A stretch of DNA of 64,000 nucleotides from Zingiber officinale (lineage: Eukaryota; Streptophyta; Magnoliopsida; Zingiberales; Zingiberaceae). The stretch is from NCBI RefSeq assembly GCF_018446385.1, contig NC_055992.1:56496799-56560798 (forward strand). The letters are read 5' to 3'. The position numbers were made by a program, and so were the translations under genes. Below the pieces are notes generated by a model. The model had not been told where the DNA came from. It ran no database searches and worked only from the letters and a program-made list of their open reading frames with translations. Below, piece by piece: positions 54,901-64,000 of the stretch; position 1 is the first letter of the stretch, and every line of letters starts with the position of its first letter.

Positions 54901-57900
54901 TTTGTAACAGGAGAAAAAGTATCAGAATAGTCTACACCATAGGTCTAAGCAAAACCCTTTCCGACAAGATGAGCTTTCAATATGGCAACTGACCCATCCA
55001 AGACATTCATTTGCATCTAATAGACTGTTTCCTTGAAGGTAAATTGACCAAGTCCCAAATGTCATTGTCATCTAAAGTATTTATCTCGTCTATCATTGTA
55101 TCATACTAGCTAGGATGAGATATGACTTCACTGACACTTTGAGGAAGGGGGTGAGTATTCGGTTAAAATCGAACTGAACCAAATTAACTAAAATTGAATT
55201 AATCAATTTTTTTCGAACTAACCAAACCAACTGAATTTTCCAATAAGAACTGAAGAAACAAAACCAATAAAATATTGATTAATTCAGTCGAAAATCGAAT
55301 TTATTGGTGCACGGTGTATGTAGATAATCGAACCTAGGTTTTAATATTGGCAAAAGTTCAAAGTTAAGCTTATTTGTGAACTAACGATGCTAATCAAGTG
55401 TGCAGATATTAGTAAGACTAGTCAAGTAAAAGTCCTAGTGAGACTAAGCAAGGGAAAGTCCTAGTAGATTAACTGGATTGGATACTAGGAAAGGCAGAAG
55501 ACTTGACAAATCAATGACATCGGACGGGAAGTCTAGATGGGTCAATGGATCGGATGTCAAACAGGTCGAAGGGTCAGCAAGGACCGGACATCGAAAGGAA
55601 GCCTTGAGTCAGATGATTAGATGCTGAGCAGTAAGTTCAAATAGGTTTAGAGGATCGGATATTTGGCAACATGTAAATTCTCTTGAAAGGAGTGCGTAAG
55701 GACACATTTGCTTGAAGGGAACAGTAGGCGTCGATCTGACCTAAGATTTCATTGGAAATCCAAAGTTAAGATCGGACAATTGCAAGACTGCCACCAATTA
55801 AATTTTCATATTATGTCTGTTATGCTAACTATGTGGTGTAAGAACTTGATATCGAAAGGTGGCCAGAACAATGCACTTCGGGAGACAGGAGAGATTCCAG
55901 GCCCCGAAGTTCCGAGTAACCGGGCAGGGTACAGGCACCCCGGATGACTCGAACACAAGCCAGCGTGTCAAATGAGGTGGCACACTTCGGTTGGTTGGCG
56001 CACGTCAACAACACCCAAAAGGGATCCAGGCGTTCAGAAGAGATCCAGATGCCTGGAGAAGGAAAAGTCACAACCGAAGAGGGCTCCATCCTCTGTTCAC
56101 GCCACGTCTAGGTGCTCGGTGATGGCTAAGTCACTGATGGTGTCAGATCGGATAGGCTCAGCTCTGGAGGCGCCCGGAATGGTCAATAAAAGCAACATCG
56201 CATAGCAACTTCGAATAAGCTGTTCTACTCCTCTTCCAAGTGCTACATGCTCCGAAAAGTTGCTATGACGTCGAAACGTTGCTCCAACATCGACGCTCTA
56301 CTTCAAATCTTGTTTTATCGATATAATTTTATATTAGCACACTCATCTTTTCGTACGCAATTTTTTAAGGGTCGGTAAATTTGTTACCATACCTATCTGT
56401 TATAAAGACAAATCTCCGTCTCCGAGTTTCTATTCTGAGAAGGAGATTTTTAGTGGATTGTCAATCGGAAGCGGGATTGCAGGCCTTGAACTAGCAACTG
56501 TCAGGCTATGAACCAAGTAAAAAGAAATGATGTTCTTGCTGTGTTAATTTCACTTATTCCACTGCCAACATTAAAACGAGTTTTCAAAACAAGTTTACAA
56601 AAAATATGAAAAAGTGGCATGCGCTATTTATCTCCCTCTAGCAGTTTTACGATCCTACAATTGGTATCAGAGAGGGGCGCTATGAATTGATGCAACCACT
56701 GTTTGAGCAACTTCTTTTTGTTTTTTTTCGTGTACTTTTTCATTTATTTTTTTTTCTCACGCACTACTAATCCAAGACCAAGTCTTGACAATCTTTTTCC
56801 CTTATTTTTTTTATTGTGCAAGATTTGCTTTGATGTCCCATCAAGAAGGCCACAGCACAGCTATCTCCTATGAAGATTTCGACTATTGGAAAGGTCAGAT
56901 GGAGTATTAACTGAAGACTCAAGTGGAAATGTGGATAGCGACCCAAACCAAATTCACTATCCCAACCGACACGCCAAATGGGTCCAACAAATGAAGAAGA
57001 AGATCAAGGCCGACGCTAAAGCTACTTAAACTCTACAATGCAATTTGACAAAGGAGGAGCTTAACCGAGCCCCTTATGAGCGCGAAGGACTAGTGGGGCA
57101 TGTTAGTTGAACTACATGAAGGGGCGTCCGAATCTAAATTAAGGAAGCGTGATTTAATTTTACATAATTTATATAACATAAAAATGTAGAAAGGAAAAAC
57201 AATTCTGAGAAATACCTTGTGGGTGTCGATAGTCAATGCTTACAAGGTTTCTCAAGATCTTTCAAAGGTAATGTTGGACGAATTATTTTTCAAATTCGAA
57301 TTACATGAACAGACTAATGTTACTCCGGTCGAAAAAGTGTTACTTTGTTTGCAAGAAAATTCAAAAACAAGGAGCTAAAACCAAAGTCTCAAACTGAACC
57401 CGAATTCGAAGATGAATCTGATTCAAAAGACGACAGAGAAATTAGCTTTAAACTAGTCAACCTAGTTCAAAAACTATTCAAGAAGAAGAAGGGGTTCACT
57501 AAACACGAGATTAAGAAGGTGATCTAGTCGAAGAACAAGTAAACTAGACCAAGCCAAACCACAAAGGTGAAATCCATGATCTATGCATCTAACGAACATT
57601 TCAAGGCTGTTCAGAAATGAAGAAAGAAAAGAAGCAACGAAGGAAGAAAGCGCAAAAAGCCACGTTGGATGAGTAATCATCAAAAGATTCAGACGAGGAA
57701 GAACAAGCTCAAGTGAGCTTCCTAGCACTACCGGCGCAAGAACAAGTAATCGAAACCAAGTTCAATCCTGAGTCCAGATCCAAAGCTCGGTTCGAGACAA
57801 GCCACAGATCTGTATCCATTTTAGACGTACCTAATAACGAGGTAGACTCTCCACTAGTCAATAAACTGTATTTATTAATTTATAATCTGACTTGAGAACT

Positions 57901-60900
57901 AGCTAAATCTAATATCTAGGTCAAGTAACTCCTAAAGGAGATTAAAACTCTTAAGGAGAAGATTAACCTAAGTGTTTCACACGTTCAAATTGGAACTTCA
58001 ACTACTTGAGGAAGGAAATTCTAATTTAAAAGCTCAAGTTGAAAACCTTAAAGGATCATTGGAATGGTTCACTTCGGGTTCTAAATACCTTAATATGATG
58101 TTTGGGACTCAAAGGGTCATATACAATCGATCTGGACTCGGACACAAGGTTAAGACTCAATTCAAATCGTATCTATCATTGGTGAAACGAAATGCTAAAA
58201 ACCCAATTCAAGCATGGGCGTCTAACTTAAGCTTATTTAATCAAGTTGGACCTAATTAATATTGGATCCCAAGAATCAAATTCACTATCTACATAGACCA
58301 TATCGAGGTTATGATTTAGAGGGAGCCAATAGAAAAGTAATATTTTCTTGTTGAATTGCATGATTGCTTGATTTACTACTTTACTTTGCATGCTTATTTT
58401 TCTTATTAAATTTGAATGATTAGATAAGGACTTAGGATTCATTGATACTTGCATAACCTAGTACTAGGTAGGGTGAGATGATAGTACGTTAGAAAAGCAT
58501 GGTCTAGATAGTCAAGTGGGGTAAGCCACGTGTACCCTACTTGGTGTGCTTAGCTAAGTGGAACTAACTGAAGCTACCTCACCGCATCCTAGACTAGTTA
58601 AACCAAAGTTTTTCAATAGCTTAGCTAAGTGTTCAATTTTACGAATTAGCTTTATCTTAGAAAGTGATCATTGCTTCGATACCCAAGAATACGAATCAAA
58701 GTTGAAACCTAGAATGTGCACTTAGTTGGTCACTTGAATTTAACACAAGGTCAAACAATCCTTAGAATTCAAACTATATTAATAAAATTGACAATCATCA
58801 TACAAAATCTATAAGGTACCATGCAACTTTTCTACAATGCTACAATATAAGGTACCGTGTTTGAAAATCCAAAAATGGTTGAGAAAGATATCAAGGTAGA
58901 ATCTAGTCAATTTAAATATAATCCAAAATAATTTTAATTATTTAAAACCAAATAACTAAAAATCTAACTTAAATTAATCCAAAATTCAATTTAATAAATC
59001 TAATTTAATTAATCCAAAATTTAAATAATTAATATGAAGTAAAGTGAAGTTAACTAATCTAATTTCAATCAAATATAATTCAATTAATTCAAATTAATTT
59101 AATTAATCTAATTCATTTAATCAATCCAATTAATTAAAATTTAATGAATTCAAAATTTATTTAATTAATATAATTCACTTAATTAATCAATTTAATATAA
59201 TTTAATTTAAAAAAATTCATATTTATACTTAATATACCTATTCAACTTAAATTTAATTATTATTTTAATATTAACAGATATAATTACTTAAATTAACTTA
59301 ATTAAGCTTAATCAAATGCATTTAATTTTAATTTTAACATGATCAATAATTTAAAAACTTAATTATTTAATCTTAAGTCTTAACTTAATTTAAACATGTT
59401 TAACTTAAATCAATTTAAACAATTAAACTTTAATCTTAATTAAATAATTTTAACAATTAAACCATAATTAATTAATCTAAACTCAATTAATAAATCTAAC
59501 TTTATAATCATTAACTTAATTAGTTTAACTTAGCTAAAATTTGATTAATTAAAATCGATTAAAATTTGATTAACTAAATTTAACTAATTTTAAACTTAAC
59601 TTTCATTTAATTTAAGTAATAGTTTTAACTTTAAACTTAATTAAAGTTTCTAATTAAATTTAATTTAATTAACTAAACCTAAACTAATTAATTTAACTTA
59701 ATTAATCTAAACTTAATTTAAAATCTAACTTAATTAGTTCAAAATAAATTAAATAAATCTAATCAAACTAAGTTATTTTAACTTTAATTTATAATTTAAA
59801 CTTAATTAAGCTTATATAATCAAGTTAAATAAGCCAAATTTAATTAACAATTTTAATTTAAATAATCAAACCAAAATTAAATTAAAAATTCTAATTAATC
59901 AATCAGAATTAATTTGAACTAATTTAATTAATTCAATTAATCTGAAAATTACTTAATCAAGATAAACATAAACCCAACAAATCCAATTTCGTTAATTCAA
60001 TTCAAAATTAATTAATAATCAAGTCAACGCTATACTTGAACAATTATATATATATATATATAAAGAGCTAAAACTAAGTAGAGTTAATAATGCCCAATTA
60101 TAGTTAATGATTTGTCAAGTTTTTTTAATCTAGTAAATTATAAAATTTAGTAAAAATTAAGGGAAAATAGAAATGACTAATTTAGACTTTAATAAATTAT
60201 GAACAAAAGGAATAATGTAAATATGCTTGAAAACTTATGATTGATTATACAAGCTTGGACTCTAATGACCCGTTAGCTTGTTTAAAGTCTTAATTGCTTA
60301 ATATCAATTATTGCAAAAATTAATACTTTTGGTAAAGCATTCATTGGTGTTATTGCAAACCGTGCTTAAAGTTGTCTTTTGAATATATTTTTAAGTGCAA
60401 AATATTTTTTTTGATCTTTCAAATTTGAAATATGTCATTTAAAGGCTATTTTTTTTTTTTGAAGATTATCTTTGATTTAAAAATAATTTTTTAAAATCCT
60501 CTTTGACTCAAAAATATTTTTTTCAAATATTTCTTAAAAATATCTTTTTGAAAATACCATTTATGAAAAAATTTTGAGTACTTGAAAAATATTAAGTTTG
60601 TTTTAAAAAAACATTCGTCTTTAAAAATTCTAAGTGTTTTCAAGGATTTTTTTTTAAATTAGATATCTTAAATATTTGTACATTTAACTGTTCTTTCAAA
60701 ATTATTTCCACATACTTCTATTTTTTTTTTGGAAATATTTTTTCTCCCTAATTACTTTGTGATTTTTTAATCTCCCTACTCATTTTTGATATGTGTCAAA
60801 GAGGAAAAAAATAGGTTAAAGTTTTTAGAAAAAGTTTAAGTATTTTCAAAAACTCCTAAAATGTTAATTTCATGGAGAGAAATTAAGTTAAGGGGGAATA

Positions 60901-60906
60901 TTTTTG

Positions 60907-60961
<55 letters not shown>

Positions 60962-62108
60962 CTTTGAACTAAGTTGTCATAATCAAAAGAGGGATTGTTG
61001 GTACACGGAGCACTAGATAATAGAATCTGGGTTCTAATGTTGCCAAAAGTTCAAAGTTAAACTTATTTGTGATTTAATGATGTTGATCAAGTGTATAGGT
61101 AGCTCAACCAAAAAGTCTTAAGACTAGACAAGTAAAAGCCCATTGTTTTACAAATTAGCGTTCTTATATTCTATGTTTCAAATTTAAGATAATCAAGATT
61201 CCTATAATGTTTGTTCTTATTGAACCTATGGTATGAAAAATCTTGCATACATAACACTACCCAAAATATAGCGGCTATTACTGAGACATTGCAATCAGGC
61301 CATGCATTACATTCCTTTCAAGGAACAATATAGTATTAGTATAATAATTTGATGAATCCATTCATTATGCATTTATTTGTGTTTGATGCTGATTAGCAAC
61401 CTAACATAACCCTCAACCATTTTCATCCAAACTTAGGACATATATTTTTAATAATTTTTAACTTATAATTCACGTAGTGTTTTTTCAAAAATGTCACAAG
61501 TTATATCATTATGCTTTCTATTATTTTAAAAATATATATTTTTATTTTTTAGAAAAAAATCCAATTCATTTAGTAGTTTTGACCAAAATTAAATGGATGT
61601 TCTTGTGATGATAAATAAAAAATGGACACTCCTTTGGTGATTCTGTAAAGAAGGGACATTTTGATTTTTGTGCCCAGCTTATGTCGATATCTGGTATATA
61701 TCATGACATGACTAGCTCAAACTTACTAGTATTGATAAAAGAATATTCGCATACCAACCCACCTAAAGTAATGATAAGTTGAATAAATGGTCCTTGGCGG
61801 CTTACCTCTTGTGAACCAGACATCTGCAACAGGAGCTTCAATTTTGCTGAGCCCTCTCCAACGTTATGAAGAACGTATGGAATTTCCAACTCACATAGTG
61901 CTTCCCGTATGATTCTTGAATACTACATTGTACAAATTAATTTAGAAAAAAGACGCATACTTTGGAATATCAAACCAAACTTACCATATTGTTCTCATAT
62001 GAAAAAAGTTCCAATTTTAGAGAAGGTTGTGTTGCTGCTGCATTTTCCCACAATGTCATTCCTCTACCAGACCGGAGAAGAGTAGGTACCCATCCAGTAA
62101 ACATAGTG
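51857..62108 (-). CDS. Thioredoxin/GST N-terminal-domain-like protein, C-terminal exons
   Basis: Three consecutive exons on the minus strand join in phase: about 62108-61985 (STMFTGWVPTLLRSGRG, LELFSYENNM), 61922-61806 (YSRIIREALCELEIPYVLHN, SAKLKLLLQMSGSQE) and 51949-51857 (VPYFVDPNTGIQMGDYKEIL, RYLFQTYSSS, stop). GT-AG borders fit at both introns. The pattern (ELFSYENN, REALCEL, VDPNTG, YLFQ) is that of plant plastid-type thioredoxin-fold proteins with a GST N-terminal domain, like those annotated around Arabidopsis At5g03880. Enzymatic role unknown. No stop or frameshift is seen in these exons, so the gene may be functional despite a 9,856-bp last intron full of transposons. Upstream exons were not found; they may lie beyond the window. 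Confidence 0.75.
52041..52600. other. AT-rich intron sequence
   Basis: No coding or repeat structure beyond A/T runs (for example a (TAA)n-like stretch near 52335). Confidence 0.4.
53745..54688 (-). mobile_element. Solo LTR B
   Basis: TGTTGG to CCAACA, 944 bp, perfect TSD acaag (53740-53744 and 54689-54693), inserted in the copia RT. TATA (minus CTATATAAAG) at 54057-54066. Same family as 43726-44636, but with a GGCGCC-centred array in place of gtgccc. Confidence 0.88.
54085..54305. repeat. GGCGCC-centred palindrome array in solo LTR B
   Basis: About ten copies of gaaggcgccttc or ggaggcgcctcc in 220 bp, upstream of the LTR TATA in minus orientation. The corresponding array in solo LTR A has gagggtgccctc cores. 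Confidence 0.85.
55147..55301. mobile_element. Truncated MITE fragment
   Basis: Begins gggggtgagtattcggttaa and continues with ggttcggtt/aaccgaac-type repeats like the MITE at 34805-35308; cut by the LTR at 55302. Confidence 0.5.
55302..56659 (+). repeat. 5' LTR of the AT-rich retroelement
   Basis: 1358 bp; starts tattggtgcacgg, where the 3' copy has tgttggtacacgg, so one terminal base changed. Ends gatcctaca. It shares ggcaaaagttcaaagtta and gatcaagtgt with 60996-61141. No coding content is supported despite several short open frames. Confidence 0.7.
56662..56672 (+). other. Primer-binding site
   Basis: tggtatcagag, two bases after the LTR end; initiator tRNA-Met type. Confidence 0.8.
56833..58260 (+). 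pseudogene. Copia-type gag, heavily decayed
   Basis: Starts MSHQEGHSTAISYEDFDYWK with a WKGQMEY motif typical of the gag start. Further pieces in other frames: KDWWGMLVELHEGASESKL-like, NTLWVSIVNAYKVSQDLSKV and LDELFFKFELHEQTN. These are followed by an acidic region and KKKKGFTKHEI (57345-57527), then coiled-coil-like LQLLEEGNSNLKAQVENLKG (57972-58110). More than ten stops or frameshifts. Large copia gags of the SIRE/Maximus kind have this order. Confidence 0.6.
58880..60960. repeat. 2-kb AT-rich degenerate aattaattta tract
   Basis: Almost entirely built from taatt/aatta words (aatttaattaa, acttaatta). Then comes a T-rich section (60420-60740), and it ends in a (TA)n microsatellite at 60910-60960. 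No open frame. Confidence 0.85.
60996..61141 (+). repeat. Truncated 3' LTR of the AT-rich retroelement
   Basis: Starts tgttggtacacgg after the PPT and follows the 5' LTR up to caagtaaaagccca, where similarity stops. Confidence 0.7.
61142..61805. other. Intron start of the thioredoxin-like gene
   Basis: From the truncated LTR to the donor at 61805: AT-rich intron sequence, no element recognised. Confidence 0.5.
61806..61922 (-). CDS. Penultimate exon of the thioredoxin-like gene
   Basis: Exactly 39 codons, phase 0 at both ends. Acceptor tgtag before 61922, donor GTAAG from 61805. Contains the helix REALCELEIPY; in place of a CxxC redox motif only a single Cys is present. Confidence 0.8.
61985..62108 (-). 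CDS. Upstream exon of the thioredoxin-like gene
   Basis: Open in the frame leading into 61922. Donor GTAAGT-like (gtaagttt) at 61984-61977. The 5' border is uncertain: cag acceptor at 62109 is the best candidate, with gag a few bases upstream as an alternative. Confidence 0.65.
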
Positions 62109-62449
62109 CTGCACCTCTCAAAGAAGGATAATCGAGTTAATAATAAATTAATAAATACATATTATGATTTTATTTTAAAGTAAACAATCTAATACGGTCT
62201 AATTACCATAATACCAAAATGACTTGCACAGGTTGAACACCATTATTTTCTTTTCCAGTATCATGATATAAGTTGAAGATTACATTATGTGAGTCCTTGA
62301 ATCGTATTTGGATTGTTAAACTAGCGCTGATCCACCAAATGCCATGCAGCATATTCTCAGGTTGTCCTTGTCGAGTTCCTACTTGAAATATATGTACAAA
62401 GGTCTATTTGCATCTCTAAATGGGGAAGATTCAGGAATCAGTTCAAATA
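62109..62449. other. Unassigned stretch upstream of the exon
   Basis: A minus frame reading HGIWWISASLTIQIRFKDS is open for about 60 codons but has no recognised relative. Presumably intron or old transposon sequence. Confidence 0.35.
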
Positions 62450-62700
62450 TATTGTGGCAATCCAACTTGGTTCTTTAAAAATTATTTAACAGGTCTACTA
62501 AATGAAGTTCAGATCTCATTGGATATTTCATTTTTTTCTATGATGAAGCGATAATAAATCTTTGTGCTGTCCTTTTCATCAAAACACCAATTTTGGGTGC
62601 ATGGCATCTTGATTGTTGCAGTAGAACTTTATTGGTTCTATAGGGCTATGGTCTAGCTTGATTATCAACTCCTTAACCCAAATGAGGCTCTATTCTCCCT
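62450..62700 (-). pseudogene. Ty1/copia RNase H fragment
   Basis: The minus strand reads KELIIKLDHSPIEPIKFYCN and NQDAMH, then after stops KGQHKDLL, matching the copia RNase H tail (EPIKLYCDNQAA, TKHIE). Short, broken, no LTR near. Confidence 0.5.
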
Positions 62701-62769
62701 ACTTATTAAATTACCTCCAAAAAAGAATTCAATAGCTAGAAGTGGATTATCTGTTTAAAATAGACCTCA

Positions 62770-62900
62770 TCATAGTTCGGAACCGCCGGTTCAAAGGTTC
62801 CAAGAACGTCGACCCTTAACCTTCTAAGGAGGTTATGGTTCACGGTTTGGAACCGCTGATTACGATTTGGTTCACAGTTTGCTAGGGTTCAAAATTATTA
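62770..62900. repeat. ggttcggaaccg-type repeat region
   Basis: Several copies of ggaaccg/cggttc (ggaaccgccggttc, ggtttggaaccgc, ggttcacagttt) in both orientations, next to the 3' end of a hAT gene. Possible subterminal repeats. Confidence 0.5.
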
Positions 62901-63009
62901 TTATTTTTATTTAAAAAATTATAAATTTAAAAAATATAAAAAGGGGATATCCACTTATTGAAGTTGTCTATGTATCCCTTTAGGGATAGGGAATTAAAAC
63001 TCACATAAT

Positions 63010-64000
63010 TCGCTTACCTTTTTACCCTTGTTACCTTTGGAAGTGAGCACACTTTCATTTCTCATTCACATAGTGTTAGTTCCTTCGGTATTAAACTCTT
63101 CTACCTTGTCATTTGAAAGTTGTATTCCTTGTATTCTAGATGCAACTCTCGTCCAATCATCAAGTAATGCTTGTGCTTTTAAAGAGCTAGGAGACAGCAA
63201 TCGTCTTTCATCTAATATATTAGCTCTAAAACTAAATGTTACTACTACAGCAACTTTAGAACAACAATGGTTTATATGGATAAGCTAGAATTTCTTTTGC
63301 TATGATGGAGAGGATGGAAAATTTTCGAGTCTTCTACTATCACGACCATAAAATATCGAAATCTACCTCACTATCTGTTTCACTAAAATTAAAATAAGTC
63401 GTAAAATAATTCTCAAATTCTTATCTAAAATCAGTTCTTATTTGAAATCCTCATGGATGTTTCGTCCGTTCTTTTAATAAAAATTGTACTTTTATAAGTT
63501 TTAAATTACTACTACCACTAATATTTTTTTTATTTCTTATACAATAGTTTCTAATTCATATCTTAAACCATAATCTTTATAAATATCATATAAATTATTT
63601 CTAGTATTTTGTACAATAGCGAAGAACCTTTAAATGGAATTAAAGCATCAAAATATATAACTAACATTTCATATAAAACATCTAATTTAAGTCTCAAGTT
63701 TAAAGCAAATACAACTAAATAAATATCAAGAATCCGATAAAGATATTTTTCCCATTTTTTTTTATTACTACTAAGGAGATAAAAATTATTCATAACATAT
63801 TTATTTAAAATTAAAGTTATGTTATAAAAAATCATCATAACTAAATGATATCTTTAACCCATTTTTTTTTATTACTACTAAGGAGATAAAAATTATTCAT
63901 AACATATTTATTTAAAATTAAAGTTATGTTATAAAAAATCATCATAACTAAATGAGAAGTAGGATAATAAATACCAAAAAGTTGTTTAATTGTATCATTA
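63010..64000 (-). pseudogene. hAT transposase, C-terminal part
   Basis: The minus strand contains KWEKYLYRILDIYLVVFALN and LRLKLDVLYEMLVIYFDALI (63563-63838; core region of plant BED-type hAT proteins). Near the end comes VVVTFSFRANILDERRLSPS and LKAQALLDDWTRVASRI (about 63120-63260), the hAT C-terminal dimerisation domain (FS..RILDERRS pattern). Stops occur between the pieces. The gene continues beyond the right edge. A 107-bp tandem duplication (63751-63954) lies inside the coding region. The ggttcggaaccg repeats just downstream may belong to the same element. Confidence 0.65.
63751..63954. repeat. 107-bp-period tandem duplication
   Basis: Starting at cccatttttt, the 97 bp 63751-63847 recur without visible change at 63858-63954. 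It falls within the hAT reading frame, and 107 is not a multiple of three, so it adds a frameshift. The identity implies a recent event. Confidence 0.9.

Larger units (their letters stand above)
52610..55140 (-). pseudogene. Ty1/copia fragment in the intron (RT, RNase H, LTR-like end)
   Basis: Minus strand: linker and RT start (54689-55140, including a frame matching the FLNGDLEEE-type region and FVFYKQSG), active-site VVYVDDIVII (about 53710-53745), YRRLVGKLNYFTVIHLDITY and EKILCYLK (53160-53534), the RNase H remnant with LWCDN (about 53040) and KLGMINIYA near 52815. A purine tract (gaaagggagta, minus) at 52791-52801 is followed by LTR-like sequence with TATATAAATA at 52654-52663 and AATAAAG near 52640. 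Solo LTR B splits it just before YVDD. Gag and integrase are missing. Confidence 0.75.
55302..61141 (+). mobile_element. LTR retroelement with gag and a long AT-rich interior
   Basis: 5' LTR 55302-56659, PBS 56662-56672, degenerate gag 56833-58260, AT-rich non-coding 58880-60960, PPT aaaagagggat (60985-60995), 3' LTR 60996 to about 61141, truncated. No protease, RT or integrase was recognised. It therefore looks like a large retrotransposon derivative, or a copia element that lost pol. It lies in the intron of the thioredoxin-like gene, antisense to it. Confidence 0.7.

Noticed and set aside
55708..56205. Short frames in the 5' LTR at 55302-56659
   Set aside because: They lie on opposite strands over the same bases within an LTR and show no domain.

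Overview
This is plant nuclear DNA from a repeat-rich genome. Nearly everything legible is transposable-element sequence: Ty3/gypsy of the chromovirus, Tat and Athila-like types, Ty1/copia, TRIM, MULE, hAT, SINE and MITE. One ordinary split plant gene, a thioredoxin/GST-N-like protein, can be read. The plastid-type thioredoxin-like gene, plant retroelement lineages and tRNA-iMet primer sites point to a flowering plant. The species cannot be fixed from sequence alone; a monocot is only a guess.

Layout. 1-3340: minus-strand Ty1/copia remnant (partial 3' LTR, PPT, RNase H, RT). About 3441-34425: minus-strand Tat-lineage Ty3/gypsy element with its right-hand (5') LTR at 33553-34425, gag, protease, RT, two RNase H domains, integrase, a 75-bp minisatellite and an antisense coiled-coil ORF. 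Its left (3') LTR is lost. This element is split twice. A non-autonomous Athila-like element (3642-22527, TSD gtagg) sits in the antisense ORF. That element is itself split by a Tekay/Del-type chromovirus (7888-19934, TSD caacc), whose protease is split by a solo LTR (13507-16168, TSD cgaat). The second insertion, in the gag N-terminus, is a TRIM (28825-33339, TSD tcatg), whose right LTR is split by another insertion (29587-33331, TSD gtagt) containing three alternating inverted arms. For the antisense ORF, the Athila-like gag, the chromovirus gag-pol and the Tat gag, removing the insertion plus one TSD copy restores the interrupted reading frame, so the order of events is well supported.

34430-46500: a decayed MULE transposase (+) with an intronic MITE, a 2-kb long-period tandem array, a convergent Ulp1-like/plant-mobile-domain gene (-) with a substituted catalytic Cys, a solo LTR, and a fragment resembling the RNase H1 N-terminal (viroplasmin) domain. 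47.7-49.5 kb: a decayed hAT transposase (-), followed by a SINE with a 15-bp TSD.

51857-62108: three 3'-terminal exons of the thioredoxin/GST-N-like host gene (-). Its last intron (about 9.9 kb) is filled with a copia fragment split by a second solo LTR, a MITE fragment and a gag-bearing LTR element with a 2-kb AT-rich interior. 62.4-64 kb: a copia RNase H fragment and a second hAT transposase running out of the window.

A recurring theme is that several unrelated LTR families here carry arrays of short palindromes (CACGGCCGTG, ATCGATCGAT, GGCGCC-centred, AAGCTTGGG), mostly just upstream of the LTR TATA box.
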